The notes below the pieces were generated by a model. That model was not told the DNA's origin and searched no databases. It saw only the letters and a program-made list of their open reading frames with translations. A stretch of DNA of 64,000 bases from Jaminaea rosea (Eukaryota; Basidiomycota; Exobasidiomycetes; Microstromatales). Each line of letters starts with the position of its first letter. Within the stretch, counting starts at the first letter, position 1. The position numbers and the translations under genes are program-made. This document shows, one piece after another, positions 21,988-33,335 of the stretch. The DNA lies in contig NW_020289995.1 in the NCBI RefSeq assembly GCF_003144245.1, positions 29,165 through 93,164 of the forward strand, read 5' to 3'.

Positions 21988-22420
21988 ATGCTCGACACCC
22001 ATTCTCTTATTCATCACGCTCACCCGGCGAGTTTCATCCTCGTCGCAGTCTTCTTTCTTGTAGTGGCAATCCTGATTCAAGTGCCCAGTACGTCTCGGAC
22101 TTGAGTGCCCAATGCATCAAGGTAGGGAATCGTCGCGATGCTCTCGAACCATCTGCGACTACCGTGCTCAGACATACTGATTCGAACCTATTCTGTTTCG
22201 TGCAATATCTTCTAGAAGGCACACCAGTCTATGGCTCTTCTCTCAGCGCGCGACTTCACTTCATGATGTTCACGGGATGGTGGACGCTGCTGACCACGCT
22301 CCCGTTGTGAGTCTCGCATTTAACTGTAAAGACCTCTCTTGCTGACATGGCAGGGCTGCCGCACCGACTCCAATGTATGCACAGGGAGCTTTCTCCAAAG
22401 CTGGCACATGCAGCACTCTC
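21988..22420 (+). CDS. Candidate multi-span membrane protein (MARVEL-like?)
   Basis: The ATG at 21988 starts MLDTHSLIHHAH followed by a membrane span (FILVAVFFLVVAILIQV). A GTACGT donor sits at about 22090. An acceptor (TTCTAG) allows an in-frame exon with ARLHFMMFTGWWTLLTTLPL, a second span, ending at a GTGAGT donor. A 47-bp intron then leads to AAAPTPMYAQGAF. The N-terminal span, loop and Trp-containing second span are reminiscent of fungal MARVEL-domain proteins, but later spans are not found. It may be partial. Confidence 0.25.
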
Positions 22421-23869
22421 ACGTACGTTGGGGCACCTGGTCATCTTGCCTGGTTGTCCATCACACTCAAGGGCGACTTCGTTGCTGCAAGTCAAGTGGC
22501 ACCAAAGACTGCTCTGAGGGAGAAGCATTACTCGCCGCCCAGGCACTGCCCTTCGTGTCGAGGCAGCCGAGAGGGAGATCAGCCAACGGGCAAATCTCCG
22601 AGGAACTCAACGCAGGCATCTGTTCGGCCGGGTTCTTGGGACCTCTGCAAGGGATGTCTCCTACTTTCTCTATGGGACTGCGTGGCTCATGGGACATTCG
22701 TGATGCCAGCGCTGCCGCCGCTCAAGCTGCGCATTTCGACGAGGCCTTCCTGGCGGCGTCGATGTCATTCCACACAGGCGCCATTTGTGACTGCTCGGTC
22801 TGGGAAGGCACAGCTCAAAGAGACGCATGTTCTTATGATGATCGTGATCTGCCGCCTTTCATTGGAATGCTGTAGCAGGGCAAATGCCACAGCCGTGAGG
22901 CGGACAATGTACATTTCCTTTCCACCGTGCCGACGGCGACATCGCCGATGGCTGACCAAGACTGTCGGGTCTCTCAGTGTTTAGAAGGCGGGGCGCAGGA
23001 AAGGCTCGAGCCAACGCCATCTGCTTTCTTGTTTGCGGCAGATGGCTTCAGTCAGAAGATGTCTGCCTCGACTGCCCCACGCCAGGAGGACTGTCGCACT
23101 CTCCGGACCCTCCGTCTTTGGCTACGGCAGGACTTCTATAATCACCCTCCTTCAAACGCGGTTCGACTCACCGGAGGTGAGAGGTAGCAGCAAGTAAGAC
23201 GCTTGCTTTGTCGCCCATCCTCTAATGACATTGGCCTTTTCTTGCCGCATACTGGGTCACAGCCGATTTTCCAACAGAGATGAGTCGCGGGCAGGCATCC
23301 ATCAACTTGGCGGGGCCACTGAAGGTGGTTAACAAGCCTGCGCGATCAGATCCCCTCCGCAAGATGCTCGGCTGAGAGGGGACCATACTTTCGAAAATAA
23401 TTCAGTGAAGGAATCGGCGAGGCTTTCGAATGCCCTTCCTTCCTCAAGACGCATGGCGATGATGTGGAAGCTCCACGTAAAGCCATCTGACTCAGTCTGT
23501 CCGTCGTCCTGACTCCCTTCGACAGCCCTTCATCTCAGCTTCCTCATTCGTTGACGTGCATCGAAAACCTTGACTCGCCGTCGCTTACGCAGCTTTCTCC
23601 CAGGCCGCAGGCATCCGCATACCCTTGAGCGCACATCGCGCTTCTCACGCCATCGCATGCGACTCCATGAGGCGCGACGGCGGAGAGCCACCGTAGCGAC
23701 AGACTGCGCTAACTCGAGAGGGGCAGGCGGAATTTTCAAATCATGAGGGTAATCGAATTGATCCCTCTATCCACGGTGTCATTGATTCGAGCATCGCGAT
23801 GAAAAGCCGTCGAGTAGCATTGAAAAGACCCCGCGACCATGCGCCATCCTTCCAGCCTATGACTGCAAG
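22421..23869. other. No gene recognised
   Basis: A plus frame of 203 codons (22373-22984) has no motif. The right part (23190-23869) has only short frames. Confidence 0.3.
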
Positions 23870-26070
23870 CCATGTGCAGAAAGGCCGTGATCACTCTGCT
23901 GGAGACAGGCTGTCTGCAGGCGACCCTCGCTCTCCTTCGGATCTGTGACGTTCGGCTTCTCTCTGAGCCCTGGGGAAGCGCCCAGTGCGACCAGGACCAT
24001 TGGTCATCACCGTCATCCCAAGATTGCTAGCCGATGCGAAGGCCATGTATCGGCGGATACTTGCGAAGCTGAGCTTGTCCAGGCGCGTTACGCATACTTG
24101 CGGCACAAGACCGAGGACCTCTCGGCCAAAGCACTCCACTAGTACAAAGTATTTGCGCGATCTTTCCAACCGCTTTTTGAGACCGGCCTCGGACATGGTC
24201 TGAAGGGCAGGCTCGGCGGCCATTGCGCGGATCGCAACGACGACGGAGCCAAAGACGAGTTGATGGAAGGTAGACGAGCTGGCAGAGGGGCACGAGTCGA
24301 ACGTGAGCTCGGCGAAGTGTACGTAGGCAGCGCCGAGGTCGTAGTAGGCGCGGTTCACTCGATGTGTCACTGTCAATGATGTGGCTTCGGCTTGCCCAAC
24401 GTCCGTCAGCGCCGAAGCGAGCTGCTGCGTCGGTGTCGTGTTCGGTCTAGGACCGACCGGGGAAGCGCCTGCGCCGTCTTGGCCCTGTACCTCACTGTCC
24501 ACGCTGTCGAAGCGCCTTTTCTTCGCGTGCTCGACATCGATCGGCGGCTCATCGGATATGCTCTGTTGCAGCCGTAGGAAGAATTCTGTGTCGGTGTCAA
24601 GATTGTCCTCGCCACGCTTCCTTTTGAGTTTGCTCTCTGGGGTCGACAGTCGGCGGAAGAGGCGCGCACGGTCCTCCTCGGCCGCGGACGAGCTCCAGAT
24701 GCCAGGCATGATCTGTGCGCGGCCGAACGTCAAGAGTCAGCTGTCAGCTGATGAGGCATTCTATATGTCGTCCGCACTCGCCTTGAATTGTCGACTAGCG
24801 GCCGAAATGAGCAAGGGAGGACAGCTGCCGAGATTCACTACCAGCTTAGCGTAGGAGAGCGAGAGTAGAAAGGCCAGATACATATGGCCGACGCGCTCTG
24901 GGGCGTTGAGGTGTCGCGCTGGATCTACGTAGCTGATGATGCTCTTCATGAACTCGTCGACGCCCTTGATCTTCTGGATCTCCTCGAGGTGCGGTTCGAT
25001 GAGAATGTTGCCGTCGTGACTGATTTCCATTTGTGCGTACGTGATTGCTGAGTGAACTTGATGTCAGAGGCTTGGAGGGCCGCCTTTTTGTACGTCGCTT
25101 TGTCGTCCAGTGTTTGCTCTGAGCAAATGGCGAGCTGCGCAGCGATGTGTCTGCCACTTGCATCCTTACTCGTATTCCTTTGTCTCTCCTCTCTCCGCCA
25201 CTGTCTCCTCTCTCCGCCAATGCAGACTTGATCAACGTATGGTCCTTGTATTTGAGTGACCCCTTTGTATCCGGCGCTGCCCCCTCGCACTCGTGGAGCC
25301 TCTGGACCCCTGTGGTCTTTGCCGATCTCGACGAAGATAAGCCACATCAAGAAGTCGCTCCGCATCGAGGACAGCGACAAACAAAGCTTCGGGCCTCGCC
25401 AAAAACTACGTCGGGCCACTCGGTGCCCGCCCGCTCTGGCTCTCGACCAATTGTCACTCCGACGCCACCAGATCCTTTGTCTGCTGACGCCCACAGGGCG
25501 CAAAATAATCGCGCCGAGTCGCATCTCATACTTCGATGACACAGGTCAGTCGACCATTTCACGGAGCATTGGCGCTATGGCACTCAGAACAGCGACAAGA
25601 CAAAGGCGACCATTATTGGTGTCCTGTGCGTCGTCGCGGCCTTGCTTCGGCGATCAGCTCCTTTCCGCCGAAAGCACACCAGAAGACCCAACCCTTGCAC
25701 GACGTGATGCCAAGTCTCACAACATCAACCCATCCGTGCTGATTCTAGATTCGCACCCTTATCCCCTTGACCAGCACAATCTTTGCTTGTCCTCCGATTG
25801 TGTTGCTCCCGCTCGTGCCCTCGCTTCCCCTCAGTTGCCACCAGAAGGCAGCGACGAAAACCCCACAACCTTTCTTGATGCGCTTGAATCCGTCTGCGCC
25901 CGGTTCGGCCGTGCAGGCCTCGACGGTCCATGCTGTCGCTGGACGTGAAACGGCGATTGATGGCCAGACGATCTCCGGATTGAGAGCCCGACCCCGCAGC
26001 GATGCTCAGGTCGTACTCGTCAGCCCACACAAGATCAGCATCCGCGATCATCAAATGAATTGAGCAAATG
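23870..26070. repeat. Left copy of a 2.2-kb inverted duplication
   Basis: Reverse complement of 43195-45440. The first 1.87 kb (to about 25742) is very similar, with only scattered substitutions and few indels. The outer 0.3 kb, toward 26070, is clearly more diverged but still alignable, for example around CTCGTCAGCCCA. The two copies flank about 17 kb. Confidence 0.85.
23891..25030 (-). pseudogene. Left copy of the duplicated gene, splice donor lost
   Basis: Counterpart of the intact gene at 44263-45400. Exon 1 starts at the ATG at 25030 (MEISHDGN) and runs to FKAS. The position of the functional GTAGAG donor in the right copy is occupied here by an altered ATATAG with a 2-bp length change, which puts a TAG directly in frame. 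Exon 2, with KRKRGEDNLDTDTEFF and AYYDLGAAYVHFAEL, is still open to its normal stop at 23891. The only nearby alternative donor (GTGCGG) shifts frame and terminates soon. This copy therefore probably makes a truncated protein of about 89 residues. Confidence 0.55.
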
Positions 26071-26137
26071 CTGTGCAAGAGTTTCGACTGGGAGAGGGTT
26101 TGCATCTTGGATGGTGGCCGCTGCGTCCTAAGGACCA

Positions 26138-27037
26138 TCATGTGGACCCAAGCCGTTCGTTGCCGTGACGCACGAAGTCCTGGGCGGCCCACTTCATGTG
26201 CACGACAATCTCTCGCGCCCAGGGAGGCTCCTGAAATTTCGTCTCTCCCACATTCCCCCTTCTCGTGCTCTTCGCTAGAACTCTGCCAATCTCTTGGTCT
26301 GCGCCGTCGCTTGAGAGAGCAGCCCAACATGCGATGCTAGCGGCAAAGAACCACATCTCGTCTAGGGTCGGCAACGCATCTGAGGGAGTGGCCAGGAGCA
26401 GGAAGCGATGCAAGCACCGCCTCAACTCCTGCTCTGGAGGCATGATTGCCCAAAAAGTGGAGCATACGTAGGGTGGCAGCCTCGCACCTGCTCTGAGGAA
26501 GTTCTTGCTCCTGCGCTCTTGGCTCATGGGAGCAAGTAGTTGAGGTAGGCGCTGACCACGCTGCCGCTGCTCGGAGCCAGGCAGAAAGGTCGAAATTGAC
26601 AAGGCAGGTCGGAGCAGACGATTCGTCGACGCGAGGCCAATCAGCGCTTCGAGAAAGTCGGATGCTTGGCCATTATGAAGGGGCCAAGGATAAATGACAT
26701 GAGGTCCATGATTAGACCACTTTTCAACGTCGGCGAGGTATCTGGCAATCTCTTTCACTTGGCGATATCGCGACAACTTGGCAAACGAGGTCGAATCGCG
26801 AAGAAGGCAGGAAACACGGCGCTGTATGGATTTCGACGAGGCATAGAGCGCTTCTGCCCGCAGAGGTGTGCATGTTTCGGATCTGCTAGCCAGGTCGTGC
26901 TCATCCTGCAGAAGGGCCCATTGGACAACTTCGTCCAGGAGTTCTGATGGCAGCGCAGCCGATCTACTGGAACTTGCTCGGGCCGAGGAGAAAGGGTGTG
27001 TCAAGTATTGACCCTTTCTGAGGATGTCGATGCCCAT
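26138..27037 (-). CDS. F-box-like hypothetical protein
   Basis: Single open frame of 299 residues from the ATG at 27037 (MGIDILRKGQ); frame is open a further 28 codons upstream without ATG. Residues about 23-45 (LPSELLDEVVQWALLQ) resemble the start of an F-box (L-P-x-E-L-L...). The rest is helical with several cysteines and a Trp-rich region (MWFFAASIACWAAL) and no clear repeats. F-box proteins recruit targets to SCF ubiquitin ligases; this assignment rests only on the short N-terminal motif. Lies immediately inside the left inverted repeat. Confidence 0.5.
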   Translation of the reverse strand: MGIDILRKGQYLTHPFSSARASSSRSAALPSELLDEVVQWALLQDEHDLASRSETCTPLRAEALYASSKSIQRRVSCLLRDSTSFAKLSRYRQVKEIARYLADVEKWSNHGPHVIYPWPLHNGQASDFLEALIGLASTNRLLRPALSISTFLPGSEQRQRGQRLPQLLAPMSQERRSKNFLRAGARLPPYVCSTFWAIMPPEQELRRCLHRFLLLATPSDALPTLDEMWFFAASIACWAALSSDGADQEIGRVLAKSTRRGNVGETKFQEPPWAREIVVHMKWAAQDFVRHGNERLGST

Positions 27038-27241
27038 TGAGAAGGATGTTGTAGGAAAGCGTAATGTAGCATTGGAGATCCATCCGCGGAGGCTCGGAGG
27101 TCGTTTTCTTTCCGCCCCCAAATGACGTCAGGGAATCACACGTGGAGGAGCTCACCAGCTTGTATATTCCTCTTCTTGAGATTCGAATCGTAATTTTATG
27201 ACTGGACTCACAACGTCCCTTTGCCTCCTCACCGACCCATC

Positions 27242-28321
27242 ATGCCAGCACGTCAGCGCATCGTCCTCTTTGGCGCCTCAGGCTTTGTTGGTGGCTCTCT
27301 ATTGCATGCTCTGGTCTCACCACCTTCATCAACATTCGCGAGCGTCCTCGCTGTGACAAGCAGCGATGCCAAGGCTGCTCAAATTGAGGCCTGGGGCCGT
27401 TGGATTGGCGCGAGCTTGGAGACTCGAGTCATCACAAGTGAACATTCATGGGTCGCTGCAACTCCACTCGCCGTCGAGGCTGATCTGGTTATTCAAGCGG
27501 CAACGTCCGATGACCTAAAGCTCACTGAGGCGATCAATGTCGGCTTGAAGCAAGGGCGACGAGGAAGTCTAATCCATTTCTCCGGCGTCCAGCTCATTGA
27601 GTCACAGCCCGTCGGCAAATACGTCGAGACTAGACTTTTCAATGACTTGGACTTGGAAGCGCTTGCCGCTATTCCTGAATCGGCAGCGCACCGCTCAATC
27701 GACCTGTCCATCGTCGACGCCGTGACTAGAGGCGAGCTCTACGGATCGATCGTGTGCCCAGCTCTTGTCTGGGGCACCGGGCGTGGCCCATGCAAGAGGG
27801 TGTCTGCGCAATTCCCAGACCTCGTCGCGAAGGCGCTCATGAACCGCTCAGCCGTTTACGTCGGCGAAGGCACCAACCGCTGGACAACCGTGCACATCGA
27901 CGACCTGGTTGACTTGTCGATGCACCTTGTCCATCATCACTTGATCGATCAAAAGTCCCAGCATCCTCCCTCTGCCCACTCGACTTTTTATTTCGCCAGT
28001 CACGCATCAAGTGACCAAGACTTTCGTTCCCTCGCTCGTGCCGTTGGAGAAGGCCTTTTTGACCTCGGCCTATTGCCAAGTGCAGATGCGCAGTCGTTGC
28101 CTGTTCCGGACTTTGACGCTACACAAAAGGGCGTTCGCATCGAGGACGACGCCCGCAGCGAGGAAGAGGCAGAGAATAGGACGCCAATCTGGCCGTGCCG
28201 AACTAATTGCAGATGCGTATCGGCGAGGGCTAAGGAGCAATTTGGTTGGATAGCAAAGCGGACCTTCGATCTTGCTGCCGCAAGAGAGGATGCCAAGGAA
28301 ATCGCGAGGCTGATTGCATAG
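27242..28321 (+). CDS. NAD(P)-binding epimerase/dehydratase-like protein (extended SDR)
   Basis: Intronless frame of 359 residues from the ATG at 27242. Residues 11-17 read GASGFVG, the Rossmann dinucleotide-binding motif, preceded by a hydrophobic strand (RIVLF). A middle strand (GSLIHFSGVQLIE) followed by KYVETRLF lies where the Tyr-x-x-x-Lys catalytic pair of extended SDR proteins sits, but here the Tyr is followed by V-E-T-R rather than an obvious Lys. VCPALVWGTGRGP matches the R-P-x-x-V-Y-G-like segment. TVHIDDLVDL is the substrate-domain helix typical of NAD-dependent epimerases. Cytosolic; substrate unknown. The Pro-rich insertion near residue 245 and the Cys-rich stretch near residue 325 are unusual. 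Confidence 0.8.
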   Translation: MPARQRIVLFGASGFVGGSLLHALVSPPSSTFASVLAVTSSDAKAAQIEAWGRWIGASLETRVITSEHSWVAATPLAVEADLVIQAATSDDLKLTEAINVGLKQGRRGSLIHFSGVQLIESQPVGKYVETRLFNDLDLEALAAIPESAAHRSIDLSIVDAVTRGELYGSIVCPALVWGTGRGPCKRVSAQFPDLVAKALMNRSAVYVGEGTNRWTTVHIDDLVDLSMHLVHHHLIDQKSQHPPSAHSTFYFASHASSDQDFRSLARAVGEGLFDLGLLPSADAQSLPVPDFDATQKGVRIEDDARSEEEAENRTPIWPCRTNCRCVSARAKEQFGWIAKRTFDLAAAREDAKEIARLIA

Positions 28322-30511
28322 CACAGTGTCGCCCAGAAGCTTTTTCACTGGGTTCACAATACAACGCACCTTGAGAACTCAGTGCATCCTGAGCTGCCTT
28401 TGGATCACGTCGCTCGCGCCGCCCATTCTGCCCAGTCAGACCAAGTGGATGAAGGAGCAAATGGCTGAGAGCTATCGACCAAGTAGCCATGAAGGCCTCG
28501 ACTGCTGTGATGCCGCCATCGACGCTCAAGGACAATTGAAAGCAGCACTTGCAAGGGCACTCACAATGACCATCTGCGAGGTCGTTAATCGACAATGGCT
28601 GACGACGGTACTGGCAAAGCGGTGCCGATTGAACTGTGCAGGGCCATCCCGCTTACAGATGAGTCGATTACTCAATTTGCCGGCAAGGGGCGGAGGAGAA
28701 TACATTACGACCTGCACCACAGCTCTCTGCGCACCCTTAGACGTTGGTCCGTCTCATTCTCTTTCCCGCATGCAACATCATGTCTTCTTCGAGGCTGTAC
28801 TGCTCTGCGGTCCTTGAAGACAAGGACTTCGATGGAAGCTACGACGATCGTCGATATACTCTGGCTATCGGCGTCGCAGACCCTCCAGCTTCCGATCAGC
28901 TGGAATGGGACTTCGAGCTTCTACTGACTCTTGCAATGCCTCGCATCGTCGGCATTGCTTACAGCATTGCTCGTCGTCTTCAAAGACACTGAGATGATTT
29001 CGGCTGATCGACGGCCAGTCAATTGCGGCGGCGACGATGCGCTCATCGACGGATTGACCGACGATTGACCGAGCCATGGGCCAGATTGAAAGAGACGAGA
29101 GTTGACGTTGATTCCAAAGCTTGGCGCAATCCACTCCTTTCGTGGTGCGGATGTCGTCATTCGTCACCTCATGGTCAATAAACTCGCTTCGGCAAGCACC
29201 ACCTCTAAGCTAAGCGCATAGTGCGCATCGATCTTGACATTCCAAGTTGCATGTAGCTCGTTCACATGGCCGGCTTCATCTTGCCGACGCATCAATCGCT
29301 TGCTCTTAGTAGACATACGGCGCTCTCGATGTTGCAAAATGCTTGATGTTGCCCTCCGCTGCGCACGACGGCGACGCAGGAGGACAGCAGAAAAAAATCC
29401 GGCGCCCCAGCTTTTGCCTGCGCGGTTCTATTTTCACAAGCTGGCGAGAAGGCGCCGTTTATGAGGCTGGCCTTTCTTCCTTGGCCTCGAGGGAGAAAAG
29501 ACGCAAGGCATCTTGAAACATTTACTGCGCTGCTTTGCCTACTGACTGTAGATGAAGACATTGGTTCACCTTGGCTGAGTCGATTGATCTCGGAGTCCAG
29601 ACACACGCATTCATGATTGGTGCTCCCTCAGAGTGCGATGTTTTGCTCTTCTCCGCGGCTTTTATTTCAATTTCGTTTGACGCAAAAGTGTTGCTGATGC
29701 TTGACAAAACGAGGAATTACAACAGGGGCGTCCGCAGCATCTTGCGGCTCACTTCTCACTCTGGAAAGCCTCATTGGCGCCGCTGAAGAAGCACCGAAGG
29801 GACCGAGTTGGCTCAAAAGCGGACGTTCATCATTCGAAGCTGATCTGAGTCAAGAATAAGCTTCTCCTGCAACGCTCAGCTGTGTTTTCAGCTGTGTGAA
29901 AACGACCGTCCCTTGCGGTGGTGCTCTTTGCAATTGTAAGTGCGGTGCAAACATGTTGCAGAGCAAAAGCAAGCCGGAGCAAGAAGGCTCGGCACACAGA
30001 TTGTCGGATTCCTCATGCGTGCTGCTCGTCTCCAGTCTCTGACGCCCACCATTCTCGGGTGACGGCGATACTGTCACGTATAGACCGACAGCACCGAAGC
30101 TAGTATGCTGACTGCTCTGCGTCGGCTCTGTACGTACGCAGGGATGAAGTCGCTGAATGCAAAAGCTTGCCATACACTAAGCACAGATTGAGCTTCACGG
30201 GACGCATGCTAACGATGACGACATGCTGAATATTTTGCAGCCGCACCGCTCCGACGACGCAGCGTGATCTTCATTGATACTGGCACGTCTTTTCAAGACC
30301 TGAACAATGCGAATAGCGCCTCGCAAATTTTGATCTTCTACTGAGCACCGACCTGATGACCTCCACAGATTTGATGCTATTTTCTCGCTGTGAGTAATGA
30401 CGAAATTGATTTGCTGCAGCATGTCAAGCGTACCCCAAGATTGGCAACCCGCGCACCGTTTGTTCATTGAATTGGAAATATGCCGGCAGTTCTGGCGATC
30501 TTTTGCACATC
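28322..30511. other. No confident gene
   Basis: About 2.2 kb of short frames. An 82-codon plus frame (28744-28992) with SAVLEDKDFDGSYDDRRY looks protein-like but has no family or start context. Composition is slightly more AT-rich than neighbours around 29600-30400. Confidence 0.35.
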
Positions 30512-30921
30512 CTAGACACTACATCTCTGATTGTACCATCTTGGCCGGAGTGTGTCACACAAAAATCCAAGAAATATGCTACCTCTGCAGAGTAGACGAC
30601 ATTTGCAACGAGAAATTGGGGTTGAATAGTCCGCAATATCTACGCGAAGGCACCTTCTCTTTGTCCAAGTCGGACGACGCATTTGACATGACCTCAATTG
30701 CCCGTATATGTCGACCCAAAACAAGTCGACTCACTTCTTTGTGCTGTGGGTTCGTTGTGGTATACAGAGAATATCTCAGCTGTCGAGGAAGCGCTGATCA
30801 GCGGCACTTTGCGTACAGTCCCTGCGGCTGAAACAAAGGCACCGTCTTGGGCCGCAATGCCACAATGACGTGGAAGAATGAGCCATGTAAGCACTTCGAA
30901 ATCACCTGGAGGGACTTGCAT
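30512..30921 (-). CDS. 96-residue protein with paired C-terminal cysteines, candidate secreted
   Basis: Three exons (30921-30735, 30658-30583, 30539-30512) join across GTGAGT...AAAG and GTAGCA...CCAAG introns and total 291 bp, in frame to a TAG. The protein has a moderately hydrophobic N-terminal segment (VLTWLILPRHCGIAA), a linker, then RRYCGLFNPNFSLQM and ends WYNQRCSV. Small size, multiple short exons and few conserved cysteines fit fungal secreted proteins, though the N-terminus is not a classic signal peptide. An additional 5' exon is possible. Family unknown. Confidence 0.35.
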
Positions 30922-32022
30922 TAATCACCTCGATCCGTTGCCTTAACACGAGGTGAGCAGTGTCTTTCGTTGTCCATCGAGCCGCCAAAAATCACGATAT
31001 AACCAGACGCCTTCTGTCAGCAGGAAGAAAGAATTGCTAATCACTTCTGTGGTCACATTTCTGTCGCCGCGACGCGAGCGATGTACGCTTAGGTCGAAGC
31101 TTTGCTTTGCTGCTCTTTGTCTTTCCGTCTGCTTCCCACGGGGCGGCAATGCGATAGAGACCCCCTTGATAGGGCGTACAATCTGCGTGAGACTTGTTGC
31201 TCAGCAACAATGTCCTCTGCGAACGTTTCGCCCCACATGACTATCCGCACTGTCTCAACCTCTCGAACGATGATCTTCTCTTCTGAGCAGCTGAAATCAT
31301 TCTCTGCAGGTCAATCGGTCGAATGTCGTGCGCTCTTGCTTTGAACACCGCCAAAACGATGACAGGCGTTCTACGCTCCATCGAGGTAGGGCCGAATCGT
31401 CCATTCACGAATGGTGCTGAGAAGAGACATTCGCATTGCACAAGACGTTCTGTACGAGCATTGCGTGCGATATGTTGCAGAAGCCAGAAAGAAAGAGGCG
31501 CTGCGCGAGAGCCATTGAGGGCGGAATGAAGGCAAAGGCTAGAGTCGCGTGTCTCTACGCTTATTGACAGTGGCTAGCAAGCGATCGTACTAAGTGATAG
31601 CAGCGTCCCAGTCCTGCGCTCCAGACTGCTCGAGGTGATGACTCGAAAGGACGTTGCGCTCACTGCGCGACCGCTGGCGGTAATTACGAGAAGGTCGACC
31701 GTACCACGATGCAGGCGGCGATCAAGAAGCGCAGGGCAGCCGCGAGCCCAATTCGAGCGTGGAATGTGAGCTGGAGACGGTGGACAGGCAGTGATCAATT
31801 CTTGCGAGCCTGAAGCAATGCGGTTAGAAGTACATTTCGGATGAGACTCACGAACCTCCCAGTGGCTCACCGTCCGGCCCTCTTACAGGCGCCGACCTGG
31901 ACTCTCGGTGGACACCAGCCTCGGTCCGCCCCCTCTGCGCGCCTGTCAGCCCTACTCAAGGCAGCGCTGGCATCGGTCGTCTGGCGCGACGTTTCATTTT
32001 GCAGGTTTCAGGCGTCACGGCA
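30922..32022. other. No gene recognised
   Basis: Only short frames on both strands. Confidence 0.3.
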
Positions 32023-32450
32023 TCAGTCGCCAAGGTGTGGGCCGTGAACGACAATCTGCAACGCCGCGGTGCCCACGGAGCCGGGTTGGCAGAAGACCGC
32101 AGGCGTGCAGCGACGAAGGCCAGAGCACGGGTGACTGTCAGCTCAATGCTCCGGTGTGTACGCACACGAGCTTTCGAATGATCGTGGGCAACAACAGTGA
32201 TGTCAATGGTGCTTTCAGGAAAAGCGGCTACGCGAAGCCGTTTCGCGCTATCCGAAGAGACTTTGCCAAGAGGCTTGACGCGATCGAGCTCTTCGCCCGC
32301 GAATGAACGAAGGCAAATCCCACCGTGTCCCCAGATGGTCCAGACATTTCTTTTCTTCCCCTGCACCTCGACTCTCAGCAGATCCCTCTTTGCAAAGTAC
32401 GGCAGATTGAGCTCATCAGACGCGCAAAATCACTGTCTGCGGAGGCCGTC
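32023..32450 (-). CDS. Hypothetical protein, partial model
   Basis: A protein-like frame runs LNLPYFAKRDLLRVEV, NVWTIWGHGGICLRSF, then ESTIDITVVAHDHSKAR to a donor (GTGCGT). A pyrimidine-rich intron ending GTTGCAG leads in frame to IVVHGPHLGD and a TGA at 32023. The alternating polar/hydrophobic pattern suggests a beta-rich domain. The 5' end is not resolved; several AG acceptors and a stop lie just upstream. Not recognised. Confidence 0.3.
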
Positions 32451-32966
32451 ACTCAGACTCGGTTGCCGAGGTTATCCGTGCTGACCGCTGTGCGCGCTTT
32501 GTCGAACTTGCTGGCCCCACAAAATGCTCACTCCGTTGTCTCTGTGCCACCTCCGCAGAGCTCACTTGGCGCGGGATGCAAGCCAAAGCGATCATCTGAA
32601 CACGCCCTTCGCACTGTCTTGCAAGGCACCGTCACACCACTCAATCATTGGTTACAAAGATCCTGTGGCCCTACATCGTTCACCGCGTGTTCAAAGGCCG
32701 CCACAAAAAGCCTCTTTAGAGCTCGCTAGACCTTCTTGAGTGAAACATCATATCCCCAGAGGATGCGCGCCAAATTTCTCAGCCATTCAGGCCTACACGT
32801 CAGGACGCGAAGCCGCCTCACAGGTCAGACCGTTTGGCTGAACAAGAACGACGTCAATACCGCAGTGCCCGCAGGGCGGCAGTAGCGGACCTCATCGCCA
32901 TAAAGTAAGGAAACAAACAGACTGGTCTCTGACGAAGTGACCGCCAGAAGTCCGCTTTTCCTGGCT

Positions 32967-33332
32967 TCAATTGGTGGTCGACTCAGTGAGTCGCCAGAAT
33001 ACCCCTAGACTGTCGAGCAAATGAACGACCATGAGACCCTTCCTGCGCACGCGATGGAGTGATGGCTCCCTCAGGAAGAAGGAACATTCGTCGCCCGCAC
33101 GACACTCGAGAAAGAGATGACGCCCTTGAACGTAAGCAAGTGCCTCCTTCCTGGCGCGGCTCGAGCTGATGCTTACTCTATTGACACAAAAGGAAACCAG
33201 TGAATGAAGCATTCCGTCATTCTTATCATTGCCTACTGGATATCGCATAGCGATGCCCGTCGTGGAGCAGCCGACTTCCAAAGGCCAGTCATCTCTCCCT
33301 CCATGCAGGACACATTTAAGTGAAAGAAACAT
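32967..33332 (-). CDS. Hypothetical protein
   Basis: The ATG at 33332 opens 121 codons (MFLSLKCVLHGGRDD...). A GTAAGC donor and TTCAAG acceptor inside the frame (52 bp) suggest an intron; if used, the product is shorter and ends VPSS. Cys-containing, no family. The true extent is uncertain. Confidence 0.25.
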   Translation of the reverse strand: MFLSLKCVLHGGRDDWPLEVGCSTTGIAMRYPVGNDKNDGMLHSLVSFCVNRVSISSSRARKEALAYVQGRHLFLECRAGDECSFFLREPSLHRVRRKGLMVVHLLDSLGVFWRLTESTTN

Positions 33333-33335
33333 CTT

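Noticed and set aside
25256-25948. Plus frame of 230 codons, and its counterpart at 43279-44037
   Set aside because: Openness is shared because the DNA is duplicated; composition is not clearly protein-like and the opposite strand has splice-supported coding sequence. Not excluded, but not annotated.
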